A stretch of DNA of 36,713 nucleotides. Origin: Verrucomicrobiota bacterium (GTDB lineage Bacteria > Verrucomicrobiota > Verrucomicrobiia > Chthoniobacterales > UBA10450). Each line of letters opens with the position of its first letter. Positions within the stretch are counted from its first letter, which is position 1. Shown one piece after another: positions 1 through 8,618 of this stretch. The notes beneath the pieces were generated by a model, which searched no databases, was not told the origin of the DNA, and saw only the letters and a list, made by a program, of their open reading frames with translations. The stretch lies in assembly GCA_003219265.1 (NCBI GenBank), contig QHQE01000002.1:1-36713 (forward strand), in the 5' to 3' direction. Position numbers and translations under genes: made by a program.

Positions 1-475
1 CCAGCCGCGCCAGGTTGATCGGATTCTTGATGTGTTTCAAACTGGCGACCGCTCCGGCCCGCAATGTTTTCCCGTCCATGATCGCGGCATCCAGTTCATT
101 CGTGCCGGCATTTGTAAAGACGGCGCCTTTGCCGGCGTTGAAATGAGGATCGTCCTCGAGCACGCGCACGGCAGCTTCGCTGGCATCGAGGCTCGATCCG
201 CCGAGTTTTAAAATCTCGTAACCCGCAGTAAGCGCGCGCTCAAGCGCGGCACGATATTGCTGTTCGCCCTCCGCGCTCATTTTGCCGCGCTCAATGGTTC
301 CGGCCCCGCCGTGAATCACAAGCCCGAACTTTTTCTGATTTGTCTGCATAATTTCGCTAGCCCCTCGCGCCGCGGCATCTTTCACACTGCTTTCCTGTGA
401 CTGCGCCAGATCGGCTGCCGTCGCGGCAAGGAGTGCGACTGCGAACAAGTATTTAAATGGCCAGGCTATTTTCAC
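1..475 (-). CDS. Isoaspartyl peptidase / L-asparaginase, N-terminal part (partial)
   Basis: This is the N-terminal 158 residues of a plant-type asparaginase/isoaspartyl peptidase, an Ntn-hydrolase that removes isoaspartyl residues from damaged peptides or hydrolyses asparagine. The gene runs off the left edge, so the autocleavage Thr is not visible. A GTG start at 475 gives a hydrophobic leader (MKIAWPFKYLFAVALLAATA), suggesting export. An internal ATG at 349 would give a cytoplasmic form beginning MQTNQKKFGLVIHGGAG. Visible family motifs are HGGAG, FNAGKGAVFTNAG and ELDAAIMDG, which match the conserved N-terminal half of E. coli IaaA. It is divergent from mlaE across about 130 bp. Confidence 0.9.
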   Translation of the reverse strand, partial: MKIAWPFKYLFAVALLAATAADLAQSQESSVKDAAARGASEIMQTNQKKFGLVIHGGAGTIERGKMSAEGEQQYRAALERALTAGYEILKLGGSSLDASEAAVRVLEDDPHFNAGKGAVFTNAGTNELDAAIMDGKTLRAGAVASLKHIKNPINLARL

Positions 476-606
476 AACTAAGCCTTATCGGTCAGGCTCT
501 TCGCCCGGTTTTAGCGCACTGGCAAGAAACGTGTGGCTAGGAAATACATTTCGACGCAGCTTTTCTCCTTTTCCACATCGCGAAGTGAGGCAACTTCCCC
601 GTAAAC

Positions 607-1428
607 ATGGCGAACGCGCATCATCCGGTTGTAGTTATGCAAGGCATCGGTCAGCTCGGCCGCAATTTCCTTCGCGAAGTCGGCAGCGTCTTTTGGTTTA
701 TCGCCCACACCTTAGACGAAAGCATCGGCCGCATCCGGCGCGGCCGCGTTCCATTTCGCGCCGCCAGCTTTTTTCGTCAGACCGAGCGCGCTGGTGTCGA
801 ATCCGTTCCGCTGGTTGGTCTCGTCTCATTTTTTCTCGGCTTAACCATGGCTTTGCTAACCGGCTATCAACTTCAGCGCTTTGGGACCGAGCGGTTGATT
901 CCCGGTTTGGTGGCAATCGCTTTTACGCGAGAGCTGGGTCCGCTGATCACCGGAATCATGCTCGCGGCGCGAATCGGCGCAGCCTTCACCGCGGAACTCG
1001 GCACGATGCAGGTTTCCGAGGAGGTTGAAGCGATCGAGGCGATGGGCATCGGGCCGCTGCGTTTTCTGGTCGCGCCGAGAATGCTGGCGCTTTTTTTCCT
1101 GATGCCTTGTCTTTCCACGGTGTCGAATATCGCAGCGATCGCCGCCAGCAGCCTGGTCTCGCGCGCCTACTTTCACATTGCCTTCGTTTATTTTGTCGAT
1201 CTTGTGCGCGACGCTCTTCTTATCCGGGACATCATCACTGGCGTGCTAAAGAGTGTTATGTTCGGCCTGCTTATCGGCGCGATCGCTTGTTACCGGGGCT
1301 TGACCGTGAAAGGCGGCGCGGCCGGCGTCGGGACCGCGACAACCTCGAGCGTAGTTACAGCAATTACAACCGTGATTGGGTTCGATACGCTCTACAACAT
1401 CGTTTACACCGTGTTTTTCCCCACGTGA
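607..1428 (+). CDS. mlaE: MlaE-family ABC transporter permease
   Basis: This 273-residue inner-membrane protein is the permease of an Mla/MCE-type ABC transporter, which moves phospholipid between inner and outer membranes. After a cytoplasmic amphipathic N-terminus, several hydrophobic segments are seen (about residues 62-85, 95-115, 150-180, 205-230 and 245-270). The family core FTRELGPLITGIMLAARIGA and the following AELGTMQVSEEVEAIEAMG are intact. It is first in an mlaE-mlaF-mlaD run; its TGA stop overlaps a possible GTG start of mlaF. E. coli has the order F-E-D-C-B; neither mlaC nor mlaB is found here. Confidence 0.95.
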   Translation: MANAHHPVVVMQGIGQLGRNFLREVGSVFWFIAHTLDESIGRIRRGRVPFRAASFFRQTERAGVESVPLVGLVSFFLGLTMALLTGYQLQRFGTERLIPGLVAIAFTRELGPLITGIMLAARIGAAFTAELGTMQVSEEVEAIEAMGIGPLRFLVAPRMLALFFLMPCLSTVSNIAAIAASSLVSRAYFHIAFVYFVDLVRDALLIRDIITGVLKSVMFGLLIGAIACYRGLTVKGGAAGVGTATTSSVVTAITTVIGFDTLYNIVYTVFFPT

Positions 1429-1445
1429 GCGCGCCGCCTTCGCAT

Positions 1446-2216
1446 ATGGTCAAGCTGCGCGACGTGACGATGCAGTTTGACGAAAAGAAAGTGCTCGACG
1501 GGCTCTCGCTCGAGGTCAAGCCGCAGGATCGCCTGGTGATCATGGGGCAGAGCGGCAGCGGCAAGAGCACAATCCTGCGCCTGATCCTGGGAATTTTGCA
1601 GCCCAATTCCGGCTCGATTTTTTTTAAGCAGTTCGAAATTACGCGGCTGTCGCGTCGCAAATTGCAACAGATTCGCAGACACATCGGAATGGTGTATCAA
1701 TACTCGGCCCTGCTCAGCTCGCGGACCGTGCGCGATAACGTTGCGCTGCCACTGGAAGAGCTGACCACCAAATCACGCCAGGAAATCGACGAGATTGTCG
1801 ATGAAAAACTCGCGCTGGTGGGAATGAGCAAGTCAAAAGACCTGATGCCTTCCGAGCTCAGCGGCGGCATGAAAAAACGCGTGAGCGTGGCACGGGCGCT
1901 GGTGCTGGAGCCGGAATTGATTCTCTTTGACGAGCCGGGGGCTGGTCTCGATCCGGTCATTGGCTCGGTCATCGATGAATTGATCATCAGCCTGAGCGAA
2001 AAATCCAAAGTGACATCGGTCACCGTGACGCATGAAATGGACAGTGCCTTTCGCATCGGCACGCGCATGGCTATGCTTTATCAAGGAAAAATCATTGAAG
2101 ACGCCGAGCCCGAGCGATTCAAGCAGTCGAAGAATCCGGTGGTCGCTCAATTCTTGAGCGGAAGCACTGAAGGCCCCATTCTGGAAGAGAGCGAAGATGC
2201 AATTGCAACGAAATGA
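1446..2216 (+). CDS. mlaF: MlaF-family ABC transporter ATP-binding protein
   Basis: This 256-residue cytoplasmic ATPase powers the MlaE permease. Walker A GQSGSGKS lies at about residues 34-41, the signature LSGGMKKR at 138-145 and Walker B LILFDEP at 158-164, followed by the switch His in VTHEM. The ATG at 1446 gives the usual family N-terminus MVKLRDVTMQF. A GTG at 1425 is in frame and overlaps the mlaE stop as GTGA, which would add seven residues and couple translation, so the start is not settled. The 3' end overlaps mlaD by 20 nt. Confidence 0.94.
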   Translation: MVKLRDVTMQFDEKKVLDGLSLEVKPQDRLVIMGQSGSGKSTILRLILGILQPNSGSIFFKQFEITRLSRRKLQQIRRHIGMVYQYSALLSSRTVRDNVALPLEELTTKSRQEIDEIVDEKLALVGMSKSKDLMPSELSGGMKKRVSVARALVLEPELILFDEPGAGLDPVIGSVIDELIISLSEKSKVTSVTVTHEMDSAFRIGTRMAMLYQGKIIEDAEPERFKQSKNPVVAQFLSGSTEGPILEESEDAIATK

Positions 2217-3207
2217 AATTTTAACCGGCCTCCTGGTCGTCGGCACGGTGGCAGTGATAACAGGCGTTCTCATCCTGCTCGGCACGCCCGGGCTTTTCCG
2301 CCCGCTCGTGACCTACAAGATTTACTTCGACAACGCGGCCGGAATCAAACTTGGCGCGCCGGTTCTGCTGGCTGGTCGCAAGATTGGACAAGTCGAAAAA
2401 TTGTATTCGCCGGTTTCGCGCGAAGAGGACGAGCGTGCACAAGAAGCCGCCACGGCGATGCACCCGCCCGATCCCAACGCGACCCCTACGCCGTCGGACG
2501 GCAAACCGAAATTCGAAGTCCGCATCGACGTGCAGGTGGACAAGAACGCGAAGGTCTATCGCGACGCCAAGCCGCGCTTGATTACGCTCGGCTTGCTCGG
2601 CGAGACGGCCATCGACATTTCCCAGGGAACCGATGCCTCGGGTCGCGCCAAAAGTGGCGAGATGTTTGCCGGGGAGCGCGTTCCCGATTTCAGCGAAGCG
2701 GCGGCCAAGATGCTCGAGATCATCAAGCCGGTGGCGACGGAAGCGACCGCCACCATGAAAGAACTGGAGACCACCGCGCAAAATCTCAATCACCTCACCG
2801 ACGAAAGTTCCGACCTCACTCTCGCCATCGGCCAGTTCAAAACTTTCGGGGAGCATCTTGTAGATCTCACCGCACCGGACAGCTCCCTCTCGGTTTCGCT
2901 CAAGAACATCGAGAAGGTCAGCCACGACCTTTCGGCCAATAACAACATTGAAGTCTCACTCCAGAACCTTCGCAATTCCTCCGAAAAATTGAAATCGGCC
3001 GTCAACGATCTCGGCCCAGCCGGCCGCAACATCAAGGAATTCACGGAGACCGTGAAGACGCAGCCGTGGCGTCTCATTTGGCCAACCACGAAAAAATATT
3101 CCGAGAAGGAACAACCACAGATGGCCGGAGAACAAACCATCACCGTCCGCAAGAGCGCAAAGACCAAACCCACACCTACGCCGGCGCGGCGAGCAAGCCG
3201 CGAATAA
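2197..3207 (+). CDS. mlaD: MlaD-family MCE-domain lipid-binding protein
   Basis: This 336-residue protein has one N-terminal membrane anchor (about residues 9-30) and then an MCE domain (about 37-155), ending in the motif GLLGETAIDIS. Such proteins form periplasmic hexameric rings that carry lipid from the MlaE/F complex. The MCE domain contains a charged, proline-rich insert around residues 75-105 (DPNATPTPSDGKPK), longer than in E. coli MlaD. The rest is a helical tail with heptad-like Leu/Asn spacing, ending in a basic, TPTPAR-rich terminus. It overlaps mlaF by 20 nt, indicating co-translation. Confidence 0.93.
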   Translation: MQLQRNEILTGLLVVGTVAVITGVLILLGTPGLFRPLVTYKIYFDNAAGIKLGAPVLLAGRKIGQVEKLYSPVSREEDERAQEAATAMHPPDPNATPTPSDGKPKFEVRIDVQVDKNAKVYRDAKPRLITLGLLGETAIDISQGTDASGRAKSGEMFAGERVPDFSEAAAKMLEIIKPVATEATATMKELETTAQNLNHLTDESSDLTLAIGQFKTFGEHLVDLTAPDSSLSVSLKNIEKVSHDLSANNNIEVSLQNLRNSSEKLKSAVNDLGPAGRNIKEFTETVKTQPWRLIWPTTKKYSEKEQPQMAGEQTITVRKSAKTKPTPTPARRASRE

Positions 3208-3224
3208 CGCGCCTCAGCCGAGGC

Positions 3225-4415
3225 TCAGGCTGCTTTTCTGGCCAGGCGCGCTTGCAAAAACTTCAAGACCGCGGTCTCGCTGGACCGTAAGTCACAACGA
3301 TTTTGTGTAACGGCTTCTTCGGCTTTCTGCTTCAATCCTTCGATCGAATTCCCATCCAGATAAGCTTGGAGAATAGCCGGATGAACATAACATTTTCGGC
3401 AAATCGCCGGAGTGTTGCCGAGCAGTTTTGAAACAGTGCCGATCGCATCGTTAATGTTGGCCCTGGCCTGTTTCTTTGTTTCAAATGGATCGCGCACACT
3501 CAGCGCCATCGCCGCCAGCACCGTTCCCGCCCAGGTGCGAAAATCTTTGGCCGTGAAATCCTGGCCGGTCACCTCGCGCAAGTAATCGTTCACGTCCTGC
3601 GAAGTGGTGTCGCGCACTTCACCCTCATCATCGACATATTGAAACAATTCCTGGCCAGGCAAATCCTGGAACTTCGAGACGATCTTCGCGATTCGCCCGT
3701 CGGTCAGATCGATCTGATGTTTGATCCCGCGCTTGCCGCGGAAACGAAACCGCAGTTGCGATCCCTTCACGTCCACATGCCGATCTTGCATGGTCGTTAG
3801 GCCGAACGACTTGTTCTCGCGGGCATACGCTTCATTGCCAACGCGAATGAATGTTCGCTCGAGCAACTGCACCACTGTCGCCAGCACTTTGTTTCGGGGC
3901 AGACCGGACAAAGCGAGATCTTTGTTTACGCGCCTGCGGATTTTCGGAAGCTCATTACCGAAAACGACCATGCGATCGTATTTGTTTTCATCCCGCACCT
4001 CGCGCCAGCGCTCGTGATAACGGTATTGCTTGCGCCCGCGGGCATCGCGCCCCGTCGCTTGAATGTGACCGTTCGGCGACGGACAAATCCAAACGCGGGT
4101 GTAAGCGGGCGGAACGGCCAAACGTTTGATGCGCAGAAGCCGTTGCTCGTCGCGGATCAACTTTCCTTCCGTGTCGAAGTAATCGAAATCGTCACCTTTC
4201 CCTTTGCGCGTGTAACCCGGCTGACCGTCACTGACGTAGCGTAAACCGGCTTCTTCAGCAGCTTCGATCGGATTGCTAACGATGTTTAAATCGGCAACGG
4301 AGCCGGCGGGAGCCGAGCGACGTGGAGGGGAAAGCCCGCGAGGGTTCACGCGCCGGGAGGCGAGTGAATCAATCTTCTTTTTCTCCCGCCGGATTTTCTT
4401 CGCGGACGCGTGCAT
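3225..4415 (-). CDS. DNA topoisomerase IB (poxvirus/eukaryotic type)
   Basis: This 396-residue protein matches bacterial type IB topoisomerases, which relax supercoils by a 3'-phosphotyrosine intermediate. The N-terminal half carries the DNA-binding domain (YTRKGKGDDFDYFDTEGK, LAVPPAYTRVWICP, GRKQYRYHERW). The catalytic half shows the expected order: Arg in ENKSFGLTT, Lys in the FRGKRGIKH hairpin, Arg in DFRTWAGT, and the nucleophile Tyr343 in CRKCYVHPAI. It is convergent with mlaD, with 17 bp between the stops. A very basic N-terminus (KKIRREKKK) precedes the fold. A 59-bp palindromic repeat lies 4 nt upstream of its start. Confidence 0.95.
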   Translation of the reverse strand: MHASAKKIRREKKKIDSLASRRVNPRGLSPPRRSAPAGSVADLNIVSNPIEAAEEAGLRYVSDGQPGYTRKGKGDDFDYFDTEGKLIRDEQRLLRIKRLAVPPAYTRVWICPSPNGHIQATGRDARGRKQYRYHERWREVRDENKYDRMVVFGNELPKIRRRVNKDLALSGLPRNKVLATVVQLLERTFIRVGNEAYARENKSFGLTTMQDRHVDVKGSQLRFRFRGKRGIKHQIDLTDGRIAKIVSKFQDLPGQELFQYVDDEGEVRDTTSQDVNDYLREVTGQDFTAKDFRTWAGTVLAAMALSVRDPFETKKQARANINDAIGTVSKLLGNTPAICRKCYVHPAILQAYLDGNSIEGLKQKAEEAVTQNRCDLRSSETAVLKFLQARLARKAA

Positions 4416-4418
4416 TTA

Positions 4419-4477
4419 TGTAGCGGCGCTCTGCGCGCGTGCACTGACTAGATCGGCGGTCATAGAACGCTGCTACA
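4419..4477. repeat. Extragenic palindromic element, TGTAGCGGCG family, copy 1
   Basis: Imperfect inverted repeat with outer arms TGTAGCGGCG and CGCTGCTACA. It fills the gap between the topoisomerase start (4415) and the stop of the DUF1844 gene (4479-4481), ending 1 nt from that stop. Related copies lie at 20371-20445 and 24528-24597. It may fold as a transcript 3'-end hairpin for the DUF1844 operon; that role is inferred. Confidence 0.75.
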
Positions 4478-4478
4478 G

Positions 4479-4916
4479 TTACGGGCCGTAGCTTTTCGTG
4501 AACTTCTTCTTTGATTCGGACTCGGTCGGAGCAGGAGGTGAAATTGGCTCGGGAACTTTCGGTTTCTCTTCGGGCGTTGTGGAGGAAGATGCAGATGGTT
4601 GGGGTTGCGGCGCCGGTTGGGCGCCACCTTTGGGCGCTTGCCGCGCAACCTCGACGTATGCCATCTGCAAATTTGAAAGCGTGTTGCGCAAAACTGTCGT
4701 CTCCTCGTTGGTCAAATTGCCGCGCGTCTTTTCCTGAATCATGGCGAGCTGATCGATGAACATCTTGGCCAGCTCAAGGTTCACTTCCCCTTCGCCAGTC
4801 TTGGGATTTGGAATCTGCCCAAGAAAAAGCGCGGCATTCTGCGCTTGCATCATAACGAACTCGATGAAGCGCTGGGCAAGCTCGCCGCTTTGCGTGCTGG
4901 TCTGGACTTCAGCCAT
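4479..4916 (-). CDS. DUF1844 domain protein
   Basis: This 145-residue soluble protein has a DUF1844-type domain at about residues 8-90: FIEFVMMQAQNAALFLGQIP, then ELAKMFIDQLAMIQEKTRGNLT and a Leu-rich helix TVLRNTLSNLQMAYVEV. The function of this family is unknown. The remaining 50 residues are a low-complexity Pro/Ala/Ser/Lys tail that looks disordered. It is the last gene of a leftward run: Minf_1886-like gene, M16 protease, then this gene, 3 nt after the protease stop. The ATG at 4916 is the natural start. Confidence 0.85.
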   Translation of the reverse strand: MAEVQTSTQSGELAQRFIEFVMMQAQNAALFLGQIPNPKTGEGEVNLELAKMFIDQLAMIQEKTRGNLTNEETTVLRNTLSNLQMAYVEVARQAPKGGAQPAPQPQPSASSSTTPEEKPKVPEPISPPAPTESESKKKFTKSYGP

Positions 4917-4919
4917 GGC

Positions 4920-7568
4920 TCAATTAGTTTTCGGCGCTCCGACATGATCTGGCGGTCGCACCGTCGCCAAAACATACGGTTGATCGCGAAAATATTTTCC
5001 GGCCACGCGCCTGATATCGTCAAGCGTGACTGCTTCGACATCGTGTTCGAGAGATTTGTAATGATCGAAACCGAGCCCGTAAAGCTCATCGAGCGCGCAC
5101 TGGTAACCGAATGAGTCATTGCTTTGATTCGCGATTTGCTGCTGGCCGATCAACTTTTTCTTGGCGCGGGCCAACTCTTCCCTCGTCAGGCCTTCACTTG
5201 CGAGTTTTTGAATCTCATCGAGAAGCGCCGTTTTCACTGGCTCGATCTTCTGTGGATCGGTTCCGAGATAGAAAGCGAAAAGCCCGGGCACCAGTCCTTG
5301 CATTTGACTGGCGCCGACGTAGTACGCCAACCCCATTTGTTCGCGGATGCGGATGAAAAAACGCGAGCCCAGATCGCTGCTTGCTTCATCGATGAGTTCG
5401 AGCGCATAGCGATCCGGACTAAACATGTCAACGCCGCGATATCCGACCATGATCACGCCTTGCGCTTTCTCTTTTTGGCTCTCGACATTTGTCATCTGCC
5501 GCAACGGCGCCGCCGGATGGGCGTCCGTTAAGGCAAGCGCACCCGGCCTCAGCGCGCCGAGTGTCTCCTCGAAAAGCTGTTTCACTTCCGCAGCTTTCAC
5601 GTCTCCAAAAACGGAAATGACGCCGTTCTTTGCCGCCAGATAACGATCACGAAAGTCGAGTAAATCTTTCTGCGTCAAACGTTGGACGGAATCAGGCGAT
5701 CCATTCGCCCGCAACGCGTAGGGATGATGCGCAAAGAGCGCGGCGCGCAAGATGTTGCGCGCGACGGCCGTGAGCTGTTCGTCTTCTTCTTTAATCCCGG
5801 CGATCTGAACTTCCTGTTCGCGCGCCACGGCTTTCGCCGGCATGGTCGCGTTTCGTAATACATCCGAGAGTAAATCAACGCCCAGTTTCAGATCGGGCTT
5901 GGTAAGGTGAAGCGAAACACTGAAGCTGTTATTGCCCGCGTCGCTGCCGATGCTGCCGCCGACCGCTTCGATCTGATTCGCGATCTGCTCCGCCGCGCGC
6001 GTCTTGGTTCCTTTGAGCAACACTTTGGCCATCAATCGGGTGATGCCGTTGGTCTGGGGCGTTTCGGCGAGCAGCCCGCTGCGGAACACAGCAGTCATCG
6101 AGACCAGCGGCAACCGGGCGTCTTCGCGCACGAGAATACGCAAGCCGTTGGCCAGTTCGAACTTTTGAATTTCAGTCGCCGTCGCGACCTTCGCGCCCTC
6201 CGCTTTTGCCACGAGCGAGCCCCGTGGGTTGAGCGACACGACCGTCAAGTTGTCGCTAGTGAGATAGTTCGTGGCGACGCGGCGAATATCGTCGAGCGTC
6301 ACTTTCTGGACGGCCGCGAGATAGTCGCGACTGAAATTAAGATTGCGTGTGAGCAGCCAGTTCCCTCCGATATCCGACGCCTGGCCACGCATCGTGGCCA
6401 GAGCATCGAGATGATGACTGAGCGAGATTTTCTTCGCTTTCATCAACTCCTCCGGCGTGACGCCGGCCTGTTTCACTTCATCGATGATTTGCAAAATCAA
6501 GTGCTCCGCGCCCTCGCGCTTTTTTGGATCGACCGTGGCATCAATGCCGAGCAATCCTGGGTCGCCCGGCGTGTAGGAAAACGCCGAGACGCCAAAGGCC
6601 AGGCCGGCCTCTTCCCGCACGCGCCGATACAAGCGCGAGCTGCGGCCGTCACCCAAAATCGTCGAGAGCACATCGAGCGCGGGAACGTCCGGATGCGTGA
6701 GCTCGGGAACGTGCCAAGCCAGTGAGAGACGCGTTAGCTCGGTAGCGAACTCGTTGTGCACTTCACGCCGGCCCAGTTGCGGCGGTTCCTCAGGAATGAA
6801 GACCGGCTTGAGTGATTTCTCCGGATAAAGCTTGAAGAATTCGGCGAGCTGCTGATGCACCTTTTCTGCATCGACATCTCCCGCTACGATAAAGATGAGA
6901 TTGTTCGGGACGTAACGTGCTTTGTAATACCGCATCACCTGCTCTTGTGTGAGCTGATTGTAAATTTCCATCTGCCCGATCACCGGCAGCCGGTAAGGAT
7001 GCCGCTGGAAGGCGGTGGCTAAGAGAAGTTGGCTGGTCATTCGGTCGGGATTATCCAGATTCATCGCGAACTCGCGCCGGATCACTTCCTGTTCCTTCAA
7101 ATACTCCGCCGGCGGCAATGTCGAATTCATCATCGCATCGGCCAAAACATCGAGCGCGGTGGCGACGCCGTCTCTTGGAACGTCGATCCAGAAAACCGTG
7201 CGGTCGAAATCGGTGTAGGCGTTGATGTAACCGCCCACGTCCTGAATTTTTTGCGCGATGGCGTTGGTCGTTCGCGTCTTCGTTCCTTTGAAGAGCATGT
7301 GTTCGAGAATGTGGGACAGGCCCGCACCCAGATGCTCGTCCTCGCTCACGCTCCCTGTGGCGCACCAGGCCTGCACGCTCGCCACCGGGGCGCTGTGATC
7401 CTCCTGCACAATGACCGTCAAACCGTCCGGCAAGACCCATTTCTGCGCCGAGCTCGGGGGAAAGGTAATAACCGCCGAATCGTCGGTGGGCGTGGCTTTC
7501 AAATTGGCAGTGCTGAACATAGTTGCCACGACAAGTGCCAGGCCCAGTCCCGGCAGCCGCGGGATCAT
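4920..7568 (-). CDS. Two-domain M16 zinc metalloprotease, exported
   Basis: This 882-residue protein has an N-terminal signal (MIPRLPGLGLALVVATMFS) and two tandem M16 (pitrilysin/processing-peptidase) units. The first unit, about residues 45-460, has the inverted zinc motif HILEH at 86-90 and a downstream Glu near residue 166 in VIRREFAMN, so it should be catalytic. The second unit, about 465-875, repeats the fold but reads RLMAK where HxxEH would be, so it is the inactive half of the clamshell, as is usual in this family. It likely degrades peptides in the periplasm. Its ATG overlaps the upstream gene's TGA by 4 nt. Confidence 0.95.
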   Translation of the reverse strand: MIPRLPGLGLALVVATMFSTANLKATPTDDSAVITFPPSSAQKWVLPDGLTVIVQEDHSAPVASVQAWCATGSVSEDEHLGAGLSHILEHMLFKGTKTRTTNAIAQKIQDVGGYINAYTDFDRTVFWIDVPRDGVATALDVLADAMMNSTLPPAEYLKEQEVIRREFAMNLDNPDRMTSQLLLATAFQRHPYRLPVIGQMEIYNQLTQEQVMRYYKARYVPNNLIFIVAGDVDAEKVHQQLAEFFKLYPEKSLKPVFIPEEPPQLGRREVHNEFATELTRLSLAWHVPELTHPDVPALDVLSTILGDGRSSRLYRRVREEAGLAFGVSAFSYTPGDPGLLGIDATVDPKKREGAEHLILQIIDEVKQAGVTPEELMKAKKISLSHHLDALATMRGQASDIGGNWLLTRNLNFSRDYLAAVQKVTLDDIRRVATNYLTSDNLTVVSLNPRGSLVAKAEGAKVATATEIQKFELANGLRILVREDARLPLVSMTAVFRSGLLAETPQTNGITRLMAKVLLKGTKTRAAEQIANQIEAVGGSIGSDAGNNSFSVSLHLTKPDLKLGVDLLSDVLRNATMPAKAVAREQEVQIAGIKEEDEQLTAVARNILRAALFAHHPYALRANGSPDSVQRLTQKDLLDFRDRYLAAKNGVISVFGDVKAAEVKQLFEETLGALRPGALALTDAHPAAPLRQMTNVESQKEKAQGVIMVGYRGVDMFSPDRYALELIDEASSDLGSRFFIRIREQMGLAYYVGASQMQGLVPGLFAFYLGTDPQKIEPVKTALLDEIQKLASEGLTREELARAKKKLIGQQQIANQSNDSFGYQCALDELYGLGFDHYKSLEHDVEAVTLDDIRRVAGKYFRDQPYVLATVRPPDHVGAPKTN

Positions 7569-8005
7569 AACGATTTTGGCGCTGGCAGACCTGGCGGCCC
7601 CGCGACCGCGGGAGCAATTGGTTTCGCGGGCGCGAACGGCCTTACGAACGCCTCCTCAAAATCGTAAACATTCTTAAAGTCCTCCAGCGAATCTTCCTCG
7701 GTTTTCCCGAAAATCCCGGCCCTGATCAGATTGAAAACCATGTGCCCAATGTCCTCGCAGCAGTGGATTCCCCAATTATCAAAAACCGTGATCACCATCG
7801 GCCCGAATTCCTTGAGCGCGTACTGCCGGACGCCGTCGAGCAGTTCCGGACCGGCCACATGACGCACGGTGGCGCCTTTGATCTTCTTCTGCTGTTTGGT
7901 GGTGAAATCGAGCGCGTCGCGCAAAAAAACATACGCCTCCCGCTGATAACGTGGGTCGCTGGCCACGATGGAATCGAGAGCTTCGGCAAATCCAATTTTC
8001 TGCAT
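7565..8005 (-). CDS. Minf_1886-like conserved protein
   Basis: This 146-residue soluble protein has no assigned function. Its central part (YQREAYVFLRDALDFTTKQ, HVAGPELLDGVRQYALKEFG, WGIHCCEDIGHMVFNLI) resembles the Minf_1886 family, which I recall as restricted to Verrucomicrobia and Planctomycetes. The assignment is from memory, not a search. A vicinal Cys-Cys with nearby His residues (IHCCEDIGH) could bind metal. The last 25 residues are Pro/Ala-rich. It overlaps the M16 protease start by 4 nt, so the two are probably translated together. Confidence 0.8.
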   Translation of the reverse strand: MQKIGFAEALDSIVASDPRYQREAYVFLRDALDFTTKQQKKIKGATVRHVAGPELLDGVRQYALKEFGPMVITVFDNWGIHCCEDIGHMVFNLIRAGIFGKTEEDSLEDFKNVYDFEEAFVRPFAPAKPIAPAVAGPPGLPAPKSL

Positions 8006-8248
8006 GAGAATGAAAAAGACGCGGCTTAGTCGCGCGGCTTATGATAATCAGCAACCGCGCAACGAGCAACTGCCGCTGTAGCCGCTTCCGCGTAGGCCGA
8101 CGCCCGGCGGAGCCATCGAATTCCCGTACCCTGTTCGCCATCTCGCCAGCATTTCACGGCACCGAGACTTGGTGTTTACTCCACCGTCGCGATCTTGGCG
8201 AGATTAGGAAGGCCAAATGAAACCGCTGGGCGATCGCCGATGCGACAA

Positions 8249-8611
8249 TCACTTTTTGTCCGACCAAATGGCGAACTCGCCGCCGCCGGGCTCACGGAAG
8301 TGAAAACGGCGTCCGCCGGGGAATTCAAAAATCTCGCGTGTGATCTTGCCGCCGAGTTTCTTCACCTCGGCCAGCATCTTCTCCAGCTCGGGCTGATAAA
8401 AGACCACAAGCGGCGCGCCCGTGTCCACTCCCGCGGTTTTTTCTGAAGCGAAAAAGCCGCCGGTCATTCGGCCATCATCAAACGACGCATAATCGGGTCC
8501 GTAGTCTTGAAACGACCAGCCCAATAACGCGCTGAAAAACCTTTTCGTCTCCGCGAGATGGCGCGAAGCCATTTCGATGTAATCGATCGCGTTCTTAAGC
8601 GATTCGTGCAT
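8249..8611 (-). CDS. VOC (glyoxalase/bleomycin-resistance) family protein
   Basis: This 120-residue protein has the two-module VOC fold: AIDYIEMASRHLAETKRFFSA and GWSFQDYGPDYASFDDGRMTGGFF form the first half, and VVFYQPELEKMLAEVKKLGG with FPGGRRFHFREPGGGEFAIW the second. The C-terminal RFHFREPGGGEFAIW matches the conserved end of small VOC proteins. The substrate is unknown; such stand-alone proteins are often called glyoxalase-like or PhnB-like. The ATG at 8611 is chosen because upstream codons would run into the neighbouring gene, which stops at 8619; the 7-nt gap suggests one transcript. Confidence 0.88.
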   Translation of the reverse strand: MHESLKNAIDYIEMASRHLAETKRFFSALLGWSFQDYGPDYASFDDGRMTGGFFASEKTAGVDTGAPLVVFYQPELEKMLAEVKKLGGKITREIFEFPGGRRFHFREPGGGEFAIWSDKK

Positions 8612-8618
8612 TCGATCT

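Noticed and set aside
511-708. Minus-strand frame of 65 codons with protein-like text across the mlaE start
   Set aside because: It overlaps the real mlaE N-terminus on the other strand; its regular look arises from antisense of that coding region.
4920-7568. Two separate M16 genes
   Set aside because: One continuous frame spans both domains with no internal stop; the second half lacks HxxEH, as in fused M16 proteins.
8006-8248. A gene in the 243-bp gap between the Minf_1886-like and VOC genes
   Set aside because: Frames there are short, Arg-rich shadows without start support; only a possible repeat remnant (GCTGTAGCCGCTTCCGCG, near 8075) is seen.
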